From NCBI GenBank assembly GCA_019694475.1, contig JAIBBX010000006.1:29198-93197 (forward strand): a stretch of DNA of 64,000 bases, read 5' to 3'. Positions 27,559-37,545 of the stretch are shown in pieces. The translations under genes were made by a program, and so were the position numbers. Numbering within the stretch: the first letter of the stretch is position 1; each line of letters opens with the position of its first letter. This DNA is from Parachlamydiales bacterium (GTDB lineage: Bacteria > Chlamydiota > Chlamydiia > Chlamydiales > SM23-39). The notes under the pieces are model-generated. The model was not told the DNA's origin and ran no database searches. It was given only the letters and a program-made list of their open reading frames with translations.

Positions 27559-28472
27559 CTTAAAAAATTCGGATCATCGCTCAAAGGCTGCTTGCCGCAA
27601 AAGAGATAGCTTTCCAGCATCAGTCCTGCAATGTTTGGATTGTATGCGGCTTGCTCAACGACCGATTTGAATACAATTTTCTGCTTATTGTGATCTTTTC
27701 CGCAATTTCCGTGAGAGCAATCGATGACGACTCTGGGATCGAGCCTGTGGTCTTTTAGAGATTTGAGCGCGATCGCTATGGAATCTGGGTCGTAGTTTGA
27801 GCCGCTATCGGAGCCGCGCAAAACAAGATGAGTATATGGATTGCCTCGCGATTGCACTTTGCAAATCCGTCCATTTGAATCGATGCCGATATGCGAATGG
27901 GGGATGCGGGAAGAGAGAATGCCGGCAATTGCGACATCGACATCGCCTCGGAAGTCATTTTTAAAGCCGACTGGAAAAGAAAGGCCAGATGCAAGCTGGC
28001 GGTGAGGCTGGGAAGCAGAAGTTCTAGCGCCAATGAGTCCCCACACAATCAGGTCATCGAAATAAGGGAGAACAAGGGGCTCTAGAAGTTCGGTTGCGCA
28101 AGGGATCCCAAGTTCTGCAATTTTGAGAATCAGAGATCTCGATTTTCTGATTCCTTCTTCAATATCGTGAGTTCCGTCGAGATGAGGATCATAAAGCATG
28201 CCTTTCCAGCCGAGGCGTGTGCGCGCTTTTTCAAAGAAGATGCGCATGACGGGAAAGAAAGCGCTGTTAATTTCATTAGAAAGTTCTTTCAAGTGCACAG
28301 CGTATTCATAGACTGATTCGACGTCGTGAACGGAGCAGGGGCCGGCAATAAGGGCGAGTCTAGGATCTTTTCTTTCGAGAATCTGAATAGCCTCTTTTCT
28401 CCAGGATGCGATTCTATCTGGAAAAATCAGCGGCAATTCATCTTTAATTTGTGCAGGAGTTGGCAATAGCAT
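27438..28472 (-). CDS. aroG: 3-deoxy-7-phosphoheptulonate synthase (DAHP synthase, AroG type)
   Basis: 344 residues, class I DAHP synthase. It joins phosphoenolpyruvate and erythrose 4-phosphate, the first step of the shikimate pathway. Family segments are ALIAGPCSVHD, the TRLGWKGMLYDPHLDG metal/substrate region, GARTSASQPHRQLASGLSFP, and VIDCSHGNCGKDHNKQ. The conserved part reaches SITDPCLGWEETETLLRS, so the overlap with the converging lipoprotein gene includes conserved AroG sequence. No other aro gene is in the window. Confidence 0.95.
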   Translation of the reverse strand: MLLPTPAQIKDELPLIFPDRIASWRKEAIQILERKDPRLALIAGPCSVHDVESVYEYAVHLKELSNEINSAFFPVMRIFFEKARTRLGWKGMLYDPHLDGTHDIEEGIRKSRSLILKIAELGIPCATELLEPLVLPYFDDLIVWGLIGARTSASQPHRQLASGLSFPVGFKNDFRGDVDVAIAGILSSRIPHSHIGIDSNGRICKVQSRGNPYTHLVLRGSDSGSNYDPDSIAIALKSLKDHRLDPRVVIDCSHGNCGKDHNKQKIVFKSVVEQAAYNPNIAGLMLESYLFCGKQPLSDDPNFLSYGVSITDPCLGWEETETLLRSTSISLVQKWCSQASMTSP

Positions 28473-28512
28473 GAGACAACCATCCTAGGAAATCTCCGTT
28501 TTTTTTACCAGT

Positions 28513-30273
28513 TTACGATTTTTTGGAGCTGGGAAAAATGAGAATGAAGGTCGTGCCTTTGCCGAGCTTCGATGTGGCAAAAATCTTTCCTTTGTGCTTC
28601 TCGATGATGTTCTTCACGATCGAAAGCCCAAGACCGGCGCCGCCAGCTTTGCGCGAACGGGCTTTGTCAACAGTGTAAAATCGATCGAATATATGCGGAA
28701 GATCCGTTTCAGAGATTCCGATCCCATTATCTTGAATGCTGAGCTGAATCTCGCGATTCTGTTTTTCAATGCGGACTTCGATTTCTGGATTGCCTTGCGA
28801 ATATTTCACCGCATTTTCAAGGATGTTCGTAATCGCCATCTCAATCAAATCCACATCGGCAATAATGAGAGCTTTCTCAAGATCCGTTTTTAGATTCGCT
28901 TTAACTTGAGGATTAAGGGCTAAGAGTTGGTCGATGCATCTTTCAGCAGCTAATATCAAATCAGTGGACTGAAGCCTTTCTGGCGGAATGTGTTCAATGT
29001 CAGATAGAATAATGAGACTCCGAACCAATTTATCAAGGCGCATACAGGTGCGGACAATTTTTTCTGTGATCTCATAAAGCATTTCTTTCGAGAGATCTGG
29101 AATGTCTTGGAGCGTTTCCGCAAATCCGCGGATGATCGTGATCGGTGTGCGAAGCTCATGAGAAGCATTCGCTACAAAATCTTTGCCTACTTCAAGAAGA
29201 CGATAAGCGTAAGTTTTGTCTTGGATCACTAAGATGGCTCCCATTTTATGAGCAAGCGGCGCAGCAATCAGATCGTAGAAGAGCGGCGCTGTATCGCGGA
29301 TCGTAATTGTTTGAATGATCGGTTCAGAATTTTTTAAAGCATGCTGGATGAGCTCATGTCCTTCTCTCGATAATTCGGTAGAGAACTGATTGAGAGAGCT
29401 GTATATGATCTCTCTCTTTTCTATCTCAAGCATTTTGCATGCGGTTGCATTGATGAATACAACGTTTGCATCGAGATCGACGGCAACAACCCCTTCGCCT
29501 AGAGATTCGAGGATTTCTTCCGTTTCTTCTTTTTGCGCCTGCAGATGTTCTATTTCCCTTTTAATTCTTAGCCGCAAAGAATTGAAAATGTTCGCAAGCT
29601 TTCCAAATTCACCCTTCTCTTCAATTTCAGGTAAAGCAATTTCAGGAAGAAATTCTTCTTTCCCCTGCTCGTATGGTTTTAAAGCATCAATAATGTATTT
29701 AAGGGGTTTGAGGATGATATGAACAATGCTGGCATTCGCGATTGTTGTGGTTGCAATAAATAAAACGCACAAAATTAAAATTGCAATGTCATACCATTGG
29801 ATTATTTGATCGATGATATTAATAGTGAAGTTGACGTGAAGGATGTAGGCTTGCCCATTTGCTGCAAAGCGAAGCCCAACAAAATAAAATTCCTTATGAA
29901 AAAATGGGGACATGCGCTTCGAAAATCCGTATCCATATTTTACCGTTTGTATGACTTCGGGTTCATTTTTTTGTATGGTCTGAATCTGTTCCTCAGTAAA
30001 ATCAGGTATTTCATTGTGATAGAGTGTATTTCCCTCTGCGTCCAATAAGCTCGATGGACGGAATATGAATTCAGGATCCGTTTTCATGAGCTGGACCATC
30101 GCTTGAGTGTTGGGCTCAGCTTGAAGCTTTTCGATCATCCCTTCGGTCATATGGACCATTGCCTTTCGCATTCCAAGCATGGCTGTCGATTTGACAACAG
30201 GGATTACGCAAAGCGAAAGAATAATGAATACAAAGATGTGGCTGATCGTGATTTTCTTTCTAAACGAGAGCAT
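28513..30273 (-). CDS. Sensor histidine kinase, PhoR-like, orphan
   Basis: 586 residues. Two membrane helices (about 9-30 and 162-185) flank an external sensor region of about 130 residues. A HAMP linker (about 186-240) and a PAS-like domain (about 258-355) follow, then HisKA with phospho-acceptor H372 in ANASHELRTPITI, and the HATPase domain with NILENAVKYSQG, DNGIGISETDLPHIFDRFY and GGAGLGLSIVKNI. All catalytic boxes are intact. No response regulator gene is adjacent. It is divergent from the haemagglutinin-type gene with a 92-nt gap that must hold both promoters. Confidence 0.93.
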   Translation of the reverse strand: MLSFRKKITISHIFVFIILSLCVIPVVKSTAMLGMRKAMVHMTEGMIEKLQAEPNTQAMVQLMKTDPEFIFRPSSLLDAEGNTLYHNEIPDFTEEQIQTIQKNEPEVIQTVKYGYGFSKRMSPFFHKEFYFVGLRFAANGQAYILHVNFTINIIDQIIQWYDIAILILCVLFIATTTIANASIVHIILKPLKYIIDALKPYEQGKEEFLPEIALPEIEEKGEFGKLANIFNSLRLRIKREIEHLQAQKEETEEILESLGEGVVAVDLDANVVFINATACKMLEIEKREIIYSSLNQFSTELSREGHELIQHALKNSEPIIQTITIRDTAPLFYDLIAAPLAHKMGAILVIQDKTYAYRLLEVGKDFVANASHELRTPITIIRGFAETLQDIPDLSKEMLYEITEKIVRTCMRLDKLVRSLIILSDIEHIPPERLQSTDLILAAERCIDQLLALNPQVKANLKTDLEKALIIADVDLIEMAITNILENAVKYSQGNPEIEVRIEKQNREIQLSIQDNGIGISETDLPHIFDRFYTVDKARSRKAGGAGLGLSIVKNIIEKHKGKIFATSKLGKGTTFILIFPSSKKS

Positions 30274-30365
30274 GTTTTCAACATAATCGTTTTGCTATCC
30301 CTAGCCAAGTATTTTTTTGCAAAAATTCTGTATGGACTGCACAATGATAAAAAACGGATTAACCT

Positions 30366-33300
30366 ATGACGTTTAGAATTTTCGCCTGTTTAGCCTTGTC
30401 ATCCCTGTACGCGCTCCCAGAAGCTCCGCATATTTCTTCTGGAGAAGCTTCTTTGAATCTCTATTCTCCAGAATGTTTAGAGATCATCACATCCGATCGG
30501 ACGATTCTTGAATGGGCGAAATTTCATGTCGGCGAATCTGAGACAACCCGCTTTTTGCAGCCGAATGCCGAAAGCACAGTTTTAAATTACGTTCTCGGCG
30601 CCGAAACTTCTCAAATTCTAGGGAGATTGGAATCGAATGGTCAACTTGTGCTGATCAATCCCAATGGAATTCTTGTGGGACGAGAAGCGTCCATACATAC
30701 AGGATCTTTTGTCGCTTCATCGCTTGATGTGAATCGAGATCTTTATTTGAATAAAGGTTTTTTGTCTTTTGAGAGCAAAACAATTGATTCCTTGGTCCTG
30801 TGCGAAGGAAAAATTTCCGGCTGCGAAGTATTTCTCATCGGAAATAAGGTGGAAAATAAGGGACAGATTTTCGCAGAAAGCAAAGCGGGGTTGTTTGGCG
30901 GCAGCATTTCTTTGCATGATCTCAAATGGAGAGACGGAATCGAGAGCTCAACCGTTCGTCACAGCGGTTCGATTCATGCTACGAATGAGACCATTTTGCT
31001 GGGAGATTTTATACATCTGCAAGAACACTCCAACATTTCTTCTGACAGCTTAGAGATAGGAGGGAAAGTTCGAATCGAAGGATCCTTTGTTGCAATGGAT
31101 GCTTCTGCTCGTATTTCTGCAAGCTCGAATGTGGATGGAGGAACTGTTCTTTTGTTGGGAAATCAGACCTATTTTCAAGGTTCCGTCCTTGCCAAAGGGG
31201 GGATTGGAAAAGGAGGTTTTGCCGAAATCTCAGGCAAAGAAGCATTGCATTTTGCAGGAACTTTTGACGGCTCTTCACAGATAGAAAAAGGGAATCTCCT
31301 TCTTGACCCGAATGATATTACGATTAGCGCTGGCGGCACATCCGGAGGGATGTTCCCTGTAAATGGGACCTGTTTTGATGGAACCTTGCCTTTGGGAGCC
31401 TGTCATTCAGCCACTTCCGGATCACAGCCCGCAGTCCTGAATGTAACAGAGCTTGCTAATGCTCTTGCCAATAACAATGTTACAGTCCAAACCAACCCGG
31501 CAACCGCAGGCGGCTCTGGCGATATCACTTTAAGTGCGCCGCTTACTTGGATGGGACCCACTTCTTTGACTCTCAAAGCAGGGAGAAATCTTCTGATCCA
31601 AGATTCCATCCAAGCTCCCTTCCCTTTGAGTTCCGCTGGAGATCAAATCATTTTGATTGCGGATTCGGGAGGAACGGGAACAGGAGATGTCGTCATTGGT
31701 TTTCCGGGTCAGCCCGGAACAATTCTTTTTCAAACGGAAAACGGCGGGATTTCAATGAGTGGAGCCAATATTTCGATTGGCGATCCGACAGGGAATGCCA
31801 TTCAAATCAATGCTCTTGGTCCCTTCGGTACTTTGAGAATGACCGCATCTTCCAATTTGCAAATTCAACCTCCAAATGTTGGTTTTCCTGGTGCGATTGA
31901 TATTTTGAGCGACCAAGGCCTTACAATAAACGCTGCGACATTCTTGGTCCAAGGAGGAGGAGATCCGGGAAATCACGTTCAGATAACAGCGCTTGCGCCC
32001 CTTCAGGCAACCATAACTGGTCTTGCTCAAATCAATGGGGGATCGGGAAACATGACAAACGCTAGCGTGATTTCAAGCGGCAATATGGTGTTTTCTGCAG
32101 GAAGTCTAAGCATGCTTGGAGGAACTGATGCGACTGGGCAATGTGAAGCCATTTTGCAAACCAATGCGAGTCAAACGGTAAACGTCGCTGACTTGTTGCA
32201 GATGACAGGAGGAACGACCCCCGCTCAAGATTTAGCAGGCTGCTATATCGCAGCACAAGCTAACCAAACAGTCAATGCTGGGCGGATTCGGATGGTTGCA
32301 GGAGATCAGCAAGACGTTTCAACGAAAATTACATGCGCGGGCAATCAAGTTGTCAATTGCGCGGGAAATCTGTTTCTCTCGGGTATTTTGAATGTTCTCA
32401 ATGATCAAGCAGAAATTGGATATGGAACGTCTCAATTGATCAATGCCGGTTCAATCACATTGCTAGGGCAGACGATATTGGGTTATGACAATTTACTCGG
32501 CGCAGGAGGCCCTCAAACAATCCATGTAGTTACAGATTTCGTGCAGGATGCTTTTTCTAATGTGCCTCCAGCTTCTTCTCTTGTTCAGTCCGATTCAGGG
32601 CATGCTCAAACGGTCATTATCGGGGGGAATCTCACAACCCAAGGGAATGTAGGCGGATCTGCATCTTCATGGAATTCTGGCGATGGTTCGCTTATGAATG
32701 TGCATGGTAACTGGAATATGCTGGGGAATGGCGGCGCTGTTTCTTATACAACAGGGAAGAATTCAACCCTAATTGTAGGAAACGATCTGACGATTGATTC
32801 CACTACAAGCCTAGGCTCAACTTGCAATATATCAGGAGACGACGGCTATCGTGTAACTATCGGTAACGATTTAATCATCGGCAATCCAACAAGTCAAGGC
32901 CAGCAAATATTAACAATCGGTAACTTTGGGTCATTGACGGTAGATTCTAATGTCAACATCACTTCCGGATCCGGAACCACGAGCGAGTCGCGGGTGCTCA
33001 CTTTTTCAAATGCCTTTATTGAAGTGGGGCATGATTTTACGATTCAAGCAGGATCGGGTATGACCTCTCGTGGAGGACTCGATCAATTTATTGGGGCAGG
33101 TCCTGTTGGGTTAGTTCAGGTGATTGTAGGCAACGACTTTACTGTAACGGGAGGCTCCGGAGATCAAGCTTGGGGATTCATTGCGAATTTTAGCACGAGA
33201 GAAATTCAAGTAGGCCGTGATTTCATCATTACTGGGGGAACCGGCTTAAGCGGGGAAGCATTTTTATATTCATTTGGTTTCCTTGGCCAAGGGCCTGATT

Positions 33301-34649
33301 CGCTCTCTCCTGCCAGCGTCACTCTTCATGCGGGAAGAGATATTTCTATTTCGGGAGGTAATTCTGCGATGGGAGGCGCCTACGGCTACATTGCTGGAGA
33401 AAATAGCCCCGTTGTTTTAGCCGCCGGAAGAAATGTGAATCTAACAGCAGGATCATTGGCAGCCAATAATCATGCAATGATTGGTTCCGCATGGTTTGAT
33501 CTTTCTATATTTCTTCTTCCAAACCTTGCAGACACGAATTTAGTTCAAATTTCTGCCTTTGGCAATTTTACGGCCCAAAATGGACCTACGGGATCGATTG
33601 CTTATTTAGATTTTGTAGCTGCAGGCCCAGGTTTAGTGGATCCCTTTGACCGCGGAGGCCTGGTGCCGAACAATAATGGCTCTCTTATTATTAAGACAGG
33701 AGGAGACCTGATTGTATCAAGCGGATTCAATGCTTCTGAAGCCCCGATTCCCTACACCATCCACCCAATTATCGCATTGGCCGATCATTCTTTTACCAGC
33801 GGCGAGGCTTGGACTGCATCTTCTAATTCTTTTCTCTCTTCAACCCCTCTAGCCTTGACTTCTCCCGCTCAAATTAGCAATTTCCGCGGCGGTTTTAAAG
33901 TGGATACCGGCTCTTTGGGAACTGGGATTGCTTTTACTTCCGTATTAGGCGAAATCCACGTCAGCTCTGCGGAAAATTTTACAACGTTTTCTCAGGCCAA
34001 TTTGACGATTGGAAATAGCGCGAACTTGAATGAGTTGACTTTGACATCGATCCAAGGAAATATCACTGTAGATCCATTTCACAATATTTTCATTACCAAC
34101 GGCGTTACGACAGGCGGCAATGTTTTCATGATTGCCCAAAACAACATTGAAATGAGTGCGACTGGATTTATCGCCGCAGGCGGCAGCGTCGATCTTGTAA
34201 CTGACAATCAAGCTCCCATTCGTCCGCTAATCGGCCCAGGCGCCTTTTTGATGAATTCTTCAGCAACCATCACAACAGGTTCAACCTTGCGCATTTATAC
34301 CGCGCGTCAACCGCAAAATTCAATCCTAGGGCTTCTCAATGCCAATACTTTTACTCCCGGAGCTCTTTTCAAAGATACGTCTACAGAAAGATGGTGTGTC
34401 TATTATCCAAATCCGATTTTGGGATCTCCATACACCATTTTTTATAAAGACTGCCTATCCATTTTAAGCTACCAGGCCAATTTGATTGTTTCTGAAATGC
34501 TGTCAGATTTGCATCCAGCGGATGAATACTTGGGTTGGAAAGAACGATTCTCTTGGGAAGATGAGTTTCTATTCGAGACCTTTTATCTAAGAAGAAGGAA
34601 TCTCCACTTGATTAACCTTCCCAAATCTTGGACTCAACTCACAGATTAA
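30366..34649 (+). CDS. Filamentous-haemagglutinin-type (TPS domain) secreted protein
   Basis: 1427 residues. Signal peptide (about 1-18), then a TPS/haemagglutination-activity domain: ILGRLESNGQLVLINPNGI with the NPNGI motif at 98-102, followed by SIHTGSFVASSLD. The middle is a long run of short beta repeats, Gly/Asn/Thr-rich, with degenerate VGNDL-T/I and VGRDF-x-I-x-GG units between about residues 810 and 1040, consistent with a beta-helix. The last 70 residues are different in character (charged, aromatic, several Cys) and may be a functional cap. Such proteins act as adhesins or toxins exported by a TpsB partner; no TpsB gene is in the window. Ends 4 nt into the convergent valS stop. Confidence 0.85.
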   Translation: MTFRIFACLALSSLYALPEAPHISSGEASLNLYSPECLEIITSDRTILEWAKFHVGESETTRFLQPNAESTVLNYVLGAETSQILGRLESNGQLVLINPNGILVGREASIHTGSFVASSLDVNRDLYLNKGFLSFESKTIDSLVLCEGKISGCEVFLIGNKVENKGQIFAESKAGLFGGSISLHDLKWRDGIESSTVRHSGSIHATNETILLGDFIHLQEHSNISSDSLEIGGKVRIEGSFVAMDASARISASSNVDGGTVLLLGNQTYFQGSVLAKGGIGKGGFAEISGKEALHFAGTFDGSSQIEKGNLLLDPNDITISAGGTSGGMFPVNGTCFDGTLPLGACHSATSGSQPAVLNVTELANALANNNVTVQTNPATAGGSGDITLSAPLTWMGPTSLTLKAGRNLLIQDSIQAPFPLSSAGDQIILIADSGGTGTGDVVIGFPGQPGTILFQTENGGISMSGANISIGDPTGNAIQINALGPFGTLRMTASSNLQIQPPNVGFPGAIDILSDQGLTINAATFLVQGGGDPGNHVQITALAPLQATITGLAQINGGSGNMTNASVISSGNMVFSAGSLSMLGGTDATGQCEAILQTNASQTVNVADLLQMTGGTTPAQDLAGCYIAAQANQTVNAGRIRMVAGDQQDVSTKITCAGNQVVNCAGNLFLSGILNVLNDQAEIGYGTSQLINAGSITLLGQTILGYDNLLGAGGPQTIHVVTDFVQDAFSNVPPASSLVQSDSGHAQTVIIGGNLTTQGNVGGSASSWNSGDGSLMNVHGNWNMLGNGGAVSYTTGKNSTLIVGNDLTIDSTTSLGSTCNISGDDGYRVTIGNDLIIGNPTSQGQQILTIGNFGSLTVDSNVNITSGSGTTSESRVLTFSNAFIEVGHDFTIQAGSGMTSRGGLDQFIGAGPVGLVQVIVGNDFTVTGGSGDQAWGFIANFSTREIQVGRDFIITGGTGLSGEAFLYSFGFLGQGPDSLSPASVTLHAGRDISISGGNSAMGGAYGYIAGENSPVVLAAGRNVNLTAGSLAANNHAMIGSAWFDLSIFLLPNLADTNLVQISAFGNFTAQNGPTGSIAYLDFVAAGPGLVDPFDRGGLVPNNNGSLIIKTGGDLIVSSGFNASEAPIPYTIHPIIALADHSFTSGEAWTASSNSFLSSTPLALTSPAQISNFRGGFKVDTGSLGTGIAFTSVLGEIHVSSAENFTTFSQANLTIGNSANLNELTLTSIQGNITVDPFHNIFITNGVTTGGNVFMIAQNNIEMSATGFIAAGGSVDLVTDNQAPIRPLIGPGAFLMNSSATITTGSTLRIYTARQPQNSILGLLNANTFTPGALFKDTSTERWCVYYPNPILGSPYTIFYKDCLSILSYQANLIVSEMLSDLHPADEYLGWKERFSWEDEFLFETFYLRRRNLHLINLPKSWTQLTD

Positions 34650-37411
34650 AGCTGGCCTAATTTTTCGGCGATGTCGCTGAGCTGTTTTTGGGTCTGAGCC
34701 AGGTTTTCTTCCAACTTTTCTACGACATGCGATGGGGCTTTTGAGCGAAACTCTTCATTACTCAATTTAGCTTTGGTCGACTCAAGCCCCTTTTCCAGCT
34801 TCTCCCGCTCTTTTTCAAGGCGGGCTTTTTCTCTCATCTTGAGAGATTCAGGAATCGGAATCATCAATTTCAGCGAACTGACTAGAGCGCTTGCGCCAAA
34901 GGCTGCAGGCTCTTTCTCAGTATAGGTGACTTGGGTGGTTTGAGTGAGGGCCGTCAAAATCATCTCGTTTTCTTGCACGAGCTTATAGTCTTGGGGCTCT
35001 CCTACAACAAAGAGTTCTGTTTTTTCAGATGGAGCCAGCTGCATTTCCGCACGGATATTGCGCACCTGCCGGACAATTTCATTCATCTGATTGAATAGGT
35101 TTTCGATCTTTTCCTGCGCGCTCCCAATCGGTTTAGGATATGGAGCGGCAATACAAGCAGGGGAGAGGAGAGCGGTGACTGTTTCTTGAGTATGCAGATC
35201 GACATTCGCAATATGCAATGGACCTAGCTGTTCTTTGAGCCTTGAAAAGATCTCTTCTGTAATGAATGGAGATATCGGATGCATGAGGCGTAGCGCATTG
35301 CAAAGAAGAATCACAAGCAATTTTTGCTTATTGGCCTTCAATTCCGGAGTGCCTGCCTTTCCAAAAAGAACCGGTTTAACGAGTTCTACGTAATTCGCGC
35401 AAAAATCGTTCCAATAAAATTCGTAAGCGCGGGTTGCTGCCCGATCAAAAGTATAGTCGGTCAAGCATTGGTTGATCTCTTGCGTGGTCCGATGGAGGAG
35501 GGAGAGGATCCACTTGTCTTCGAGGGTGAGAAGTTTGAGATTCAGCCCTTCGCTTAATTTGACTCCTTCGAGATTCATCATCACAAAGCGGGCGCCGTTC
35601 CAAACTTTATTGGCAAAATTCTTATATTCTTCGAACCGGCGTAAATCGAGGTCGATCTGCCTTGCATGGGTCACGCTGGAGCAAAGAGCAAAACGCATCG
35701 CATCCGTTCCATAGGTGTCGATCAATTCGAGCGGGTCGATGATATTGCCCTTGGTCTTGGACATTTTTTCCCACTTCGATTCGACATCTTTGGGAGTAGG
35801 CTCGCCAAGATCGTATTTCCGCTTCTCTTCGGCTCCGACGTAGGCGACTCCTTGCGGCGTCGTGCGCCAGTACGATTTCCCATAAATCAGTCCGTGAAGG
35901 AATGTCTCGTGGAAAGGAATTTTATGCATCACATATTCGCCCATCATGATCATGCGGGCCACCCAGAAAAAGAGGATGTCGTGCCCCGTCACAAGAACCG
36001 AGGTAGGATAGAATTTTTTCAGATCGTCTGTTTTTTCAGGCCAGCCAAGCGTGCTGAAGGGCCATAATGCTGAAGAAAACCAAGTGTCGAGCACATCTGG
36101 ATCTTGGGTCCAGCTTGAATCGATACCAGGAGGATCTCCTTCGCCATCGTAGCAGATCACTTCATCGCCTTTATACCAAATAGGGATTCTGTGGCCCCAC
36201 CAAAGCTGTCTCGAAATACACCAGTCGCGCAAGTTCTCAATCCAATGGAAATAGGTCTGTTCCCAGTGCGGCGGTATGAGGCGGACCCTTCCGTCTTTAA
36301 CAGCGGAAATCAATTTCGATTTGAAATGGCCCATGTTGATGAACCATTGCTTGGAAAGATACGGCTGGATGACAGCCTTTGATCGGTATGAAACGCCGAC
36401 TCGCAATTTGTGCGGCTCTTTTTTCACAACCAAATCGCCTAGGTCTTTGAGGACTTCGGCCCTAGCCTCTTCCATGGTCATGCCCGAGTAACCGCCCACT
36501 TTGACTTTGCCATCAGGGGTCATGATGTTGATCATGGGAAGATCGTTGCGTCTTGCTACATCAAAATCGTTGAAATCATGGGCCGGGGTGATTTTTACAA
36601 CGCCCGATCCAAAAGCAGGGTCGACAAAGGCGTCGCCGATAATCGGAATGATCCGGCCAGTTAGCGGCAGCTCGATCTCTTTGCCGATCAGGTGCAAATA
36701 TCGTTCATCGCTCGGATGAACAGCCACAGCTGTGTCGCCAAGCATCGTTTCTGGACGGGTAGTTGCGATGATTACATGGCCGCCGCCTACAATCGGATAC
36801 CGGATGTGCCAAAGATATGAATCGCGCTCTTCATGCTCGACTTCATCGTCAGAGAGGGCTGTCTGAGTCACTGGATCCCAATTGACGAGATAGTCGCCCC
36901 GGTAAATGAGCCCCTCATCGAACATTTTCTTAAAAACGGTCCGGACAGCTTTGTTGCACCCCTCGTCCATCGTGAAGCGCAGACGCGACCAGTCGCACGA
37001 GCAGCCCAGCTTCTTGAGCTGGCCTAAAATTTGCCCTTCGCACTGTTCCTTCCAAGCCCAAACGTGAGAGAGGAACTCTTCGCGCTCAAAATCTTTGCGG
37101 CGCTTGCCTGTTTTTAAAAAGAGATTGCGCTCCACAACAGTTTGAGTCGCGATGCCGGCATGGTCTGTGCCTGGAATCCAAAGAGCCTCAAACCCGAGCA
37201 TCCGCTTCCAGCGGATCAAAATGTCTTGCAGCGTATCGACCAAAGCATGGCCCATATGCAGAACTCCGGTGACATTCGGAGGAGGAATGACGATGCAATA
37301 GGGATCTTTTTTGGAATGAGGATCCGCTCGGAAATAGCCCCCTTCTTCCCAGAAAGAGTACCACTTTTCTTCGACGAGTTTTGGATCAAATGCCTTTGGT
37401 AATTCGCTCAT
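34646..37411 (-). CDS. valS: Valyl-tRNA synthetase
   Basis: 921 residues from the ATG at 37411 (MSELPKAFDPKLVEEKWYSFW); an ATG at 37429 would add six residues and neither has a clear ribosome binding site. Class I signatures: HMGH (52-55) in PPNVTGVLHMGHA, and KMSKTKGNIIDP. The editing domain and the C-terminal coiled coil (EKARLEKEREKLEKGLESTK) are present. It charges tRNA-Val and edits mischarged Thr. The stop overlaps the convergent secreted-protein gene. Confidence 0.97.
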   Translation of the reverse strand: MSELPKAFDPKLVEEKWYSFWEEGGYFRADPHSKKDPYCIVIPPPNVTGVLHMGHALVDTLQDILIRWKRMLGFEALWIPGTDHAGIATQTVVERNLFLKTGKRRKDFEREEFLSHVWAWKEQCEGQILGQLKKLGCSCDWSRLRFTMDEGCNKAVRTVFKKMFDEGLIYRGDYLVNWDPVTQTALSDDEVEHEERDSYLWHIRYPIVGGGHVIIATTRPETMLGDTAVAVHPSDERYLHLIGKEIELPLTGRIIPIIGDAFVDPAFGSGVVKITPAHDFNDFDVARRNDLPMINIMTPDGKVKVGGYSGMTMEEARAEVLKDLGDLVVKKEPHKLRVGVSYRSKAVIQPYLSKQWFINMGHFKSKLISAVKDGRVRLIPPHWEQTYFHWIENLRDWCISRQLWWGHRIPIWYKGDEVICYDGEGDPPGIDSSWTQDPDVLDTWFSSALWPFSTLGWPEKTDDLKKFYPTSVLVTGHDILFFWVARMIMMGEYVMHKIPFHETFLHGLIYGKSYWRTTPQGVAYVGAEEKRKYDLGEPTPKDVESKWEKMSKTKGNIIDPLELIDTYGTDAMRFALCSSVTHARQIDLDLRRFEEYKNFANKVWNGARFVMMNLEGVKLSEGLNLKLLTLEDKWILSLLHRTTQEINQCLTDYTFDRAATRAYEFYWNDFCANYVELVKPVLFGKAGTPELKANKQKLLVILLCNALRLMHPISPFITEEIFSRLKEQLGPLHIANVDLHTQETVTALLSPACIAAPYPKPIGSAQEKIENLFNQMNEIVRQVRNIRAEMQLAPSEKTELFVVGEPQDYKLVQENEMILTALTQTTQVTYTEKEPAAFGASALVSSLKLMIPIPESLKMREKARLEKEREKLEKGLESTKAKLSNEEFRSKAPSHVVEKLEENLAQTQKQLSDIAEKLGQL

Positions 37412-37530
37412 GGATGAGCATTTTACCATAACTATGTTTATTTTAAAGGCCCTTCTGACAGTCTCTTACAAGTCGAGCGTTGTATTAATATTTTTAATTG
37501 AATTGCGAGTTTATTATAATTAATTGTCTG

Positions 37531-37539
37531 TGATATAAT
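37531..37539 (+). promoter_or_regulatory. Extended -10 promoter of the methyltransferase gene
   Basis: TGATATAAT (TG at 37531-37532, TATAAT at 37534-37539) ends 6 nt before the ATG at 37546. A second TATAAT is at 37515-37520. The 134-nt gap to valS is strongly AT-rich. No Shine-Dalgarno site is visible, so the mRNA may be leaderless. Confidence 0.45.
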
Positions 37540-37545
37540 TAATTT

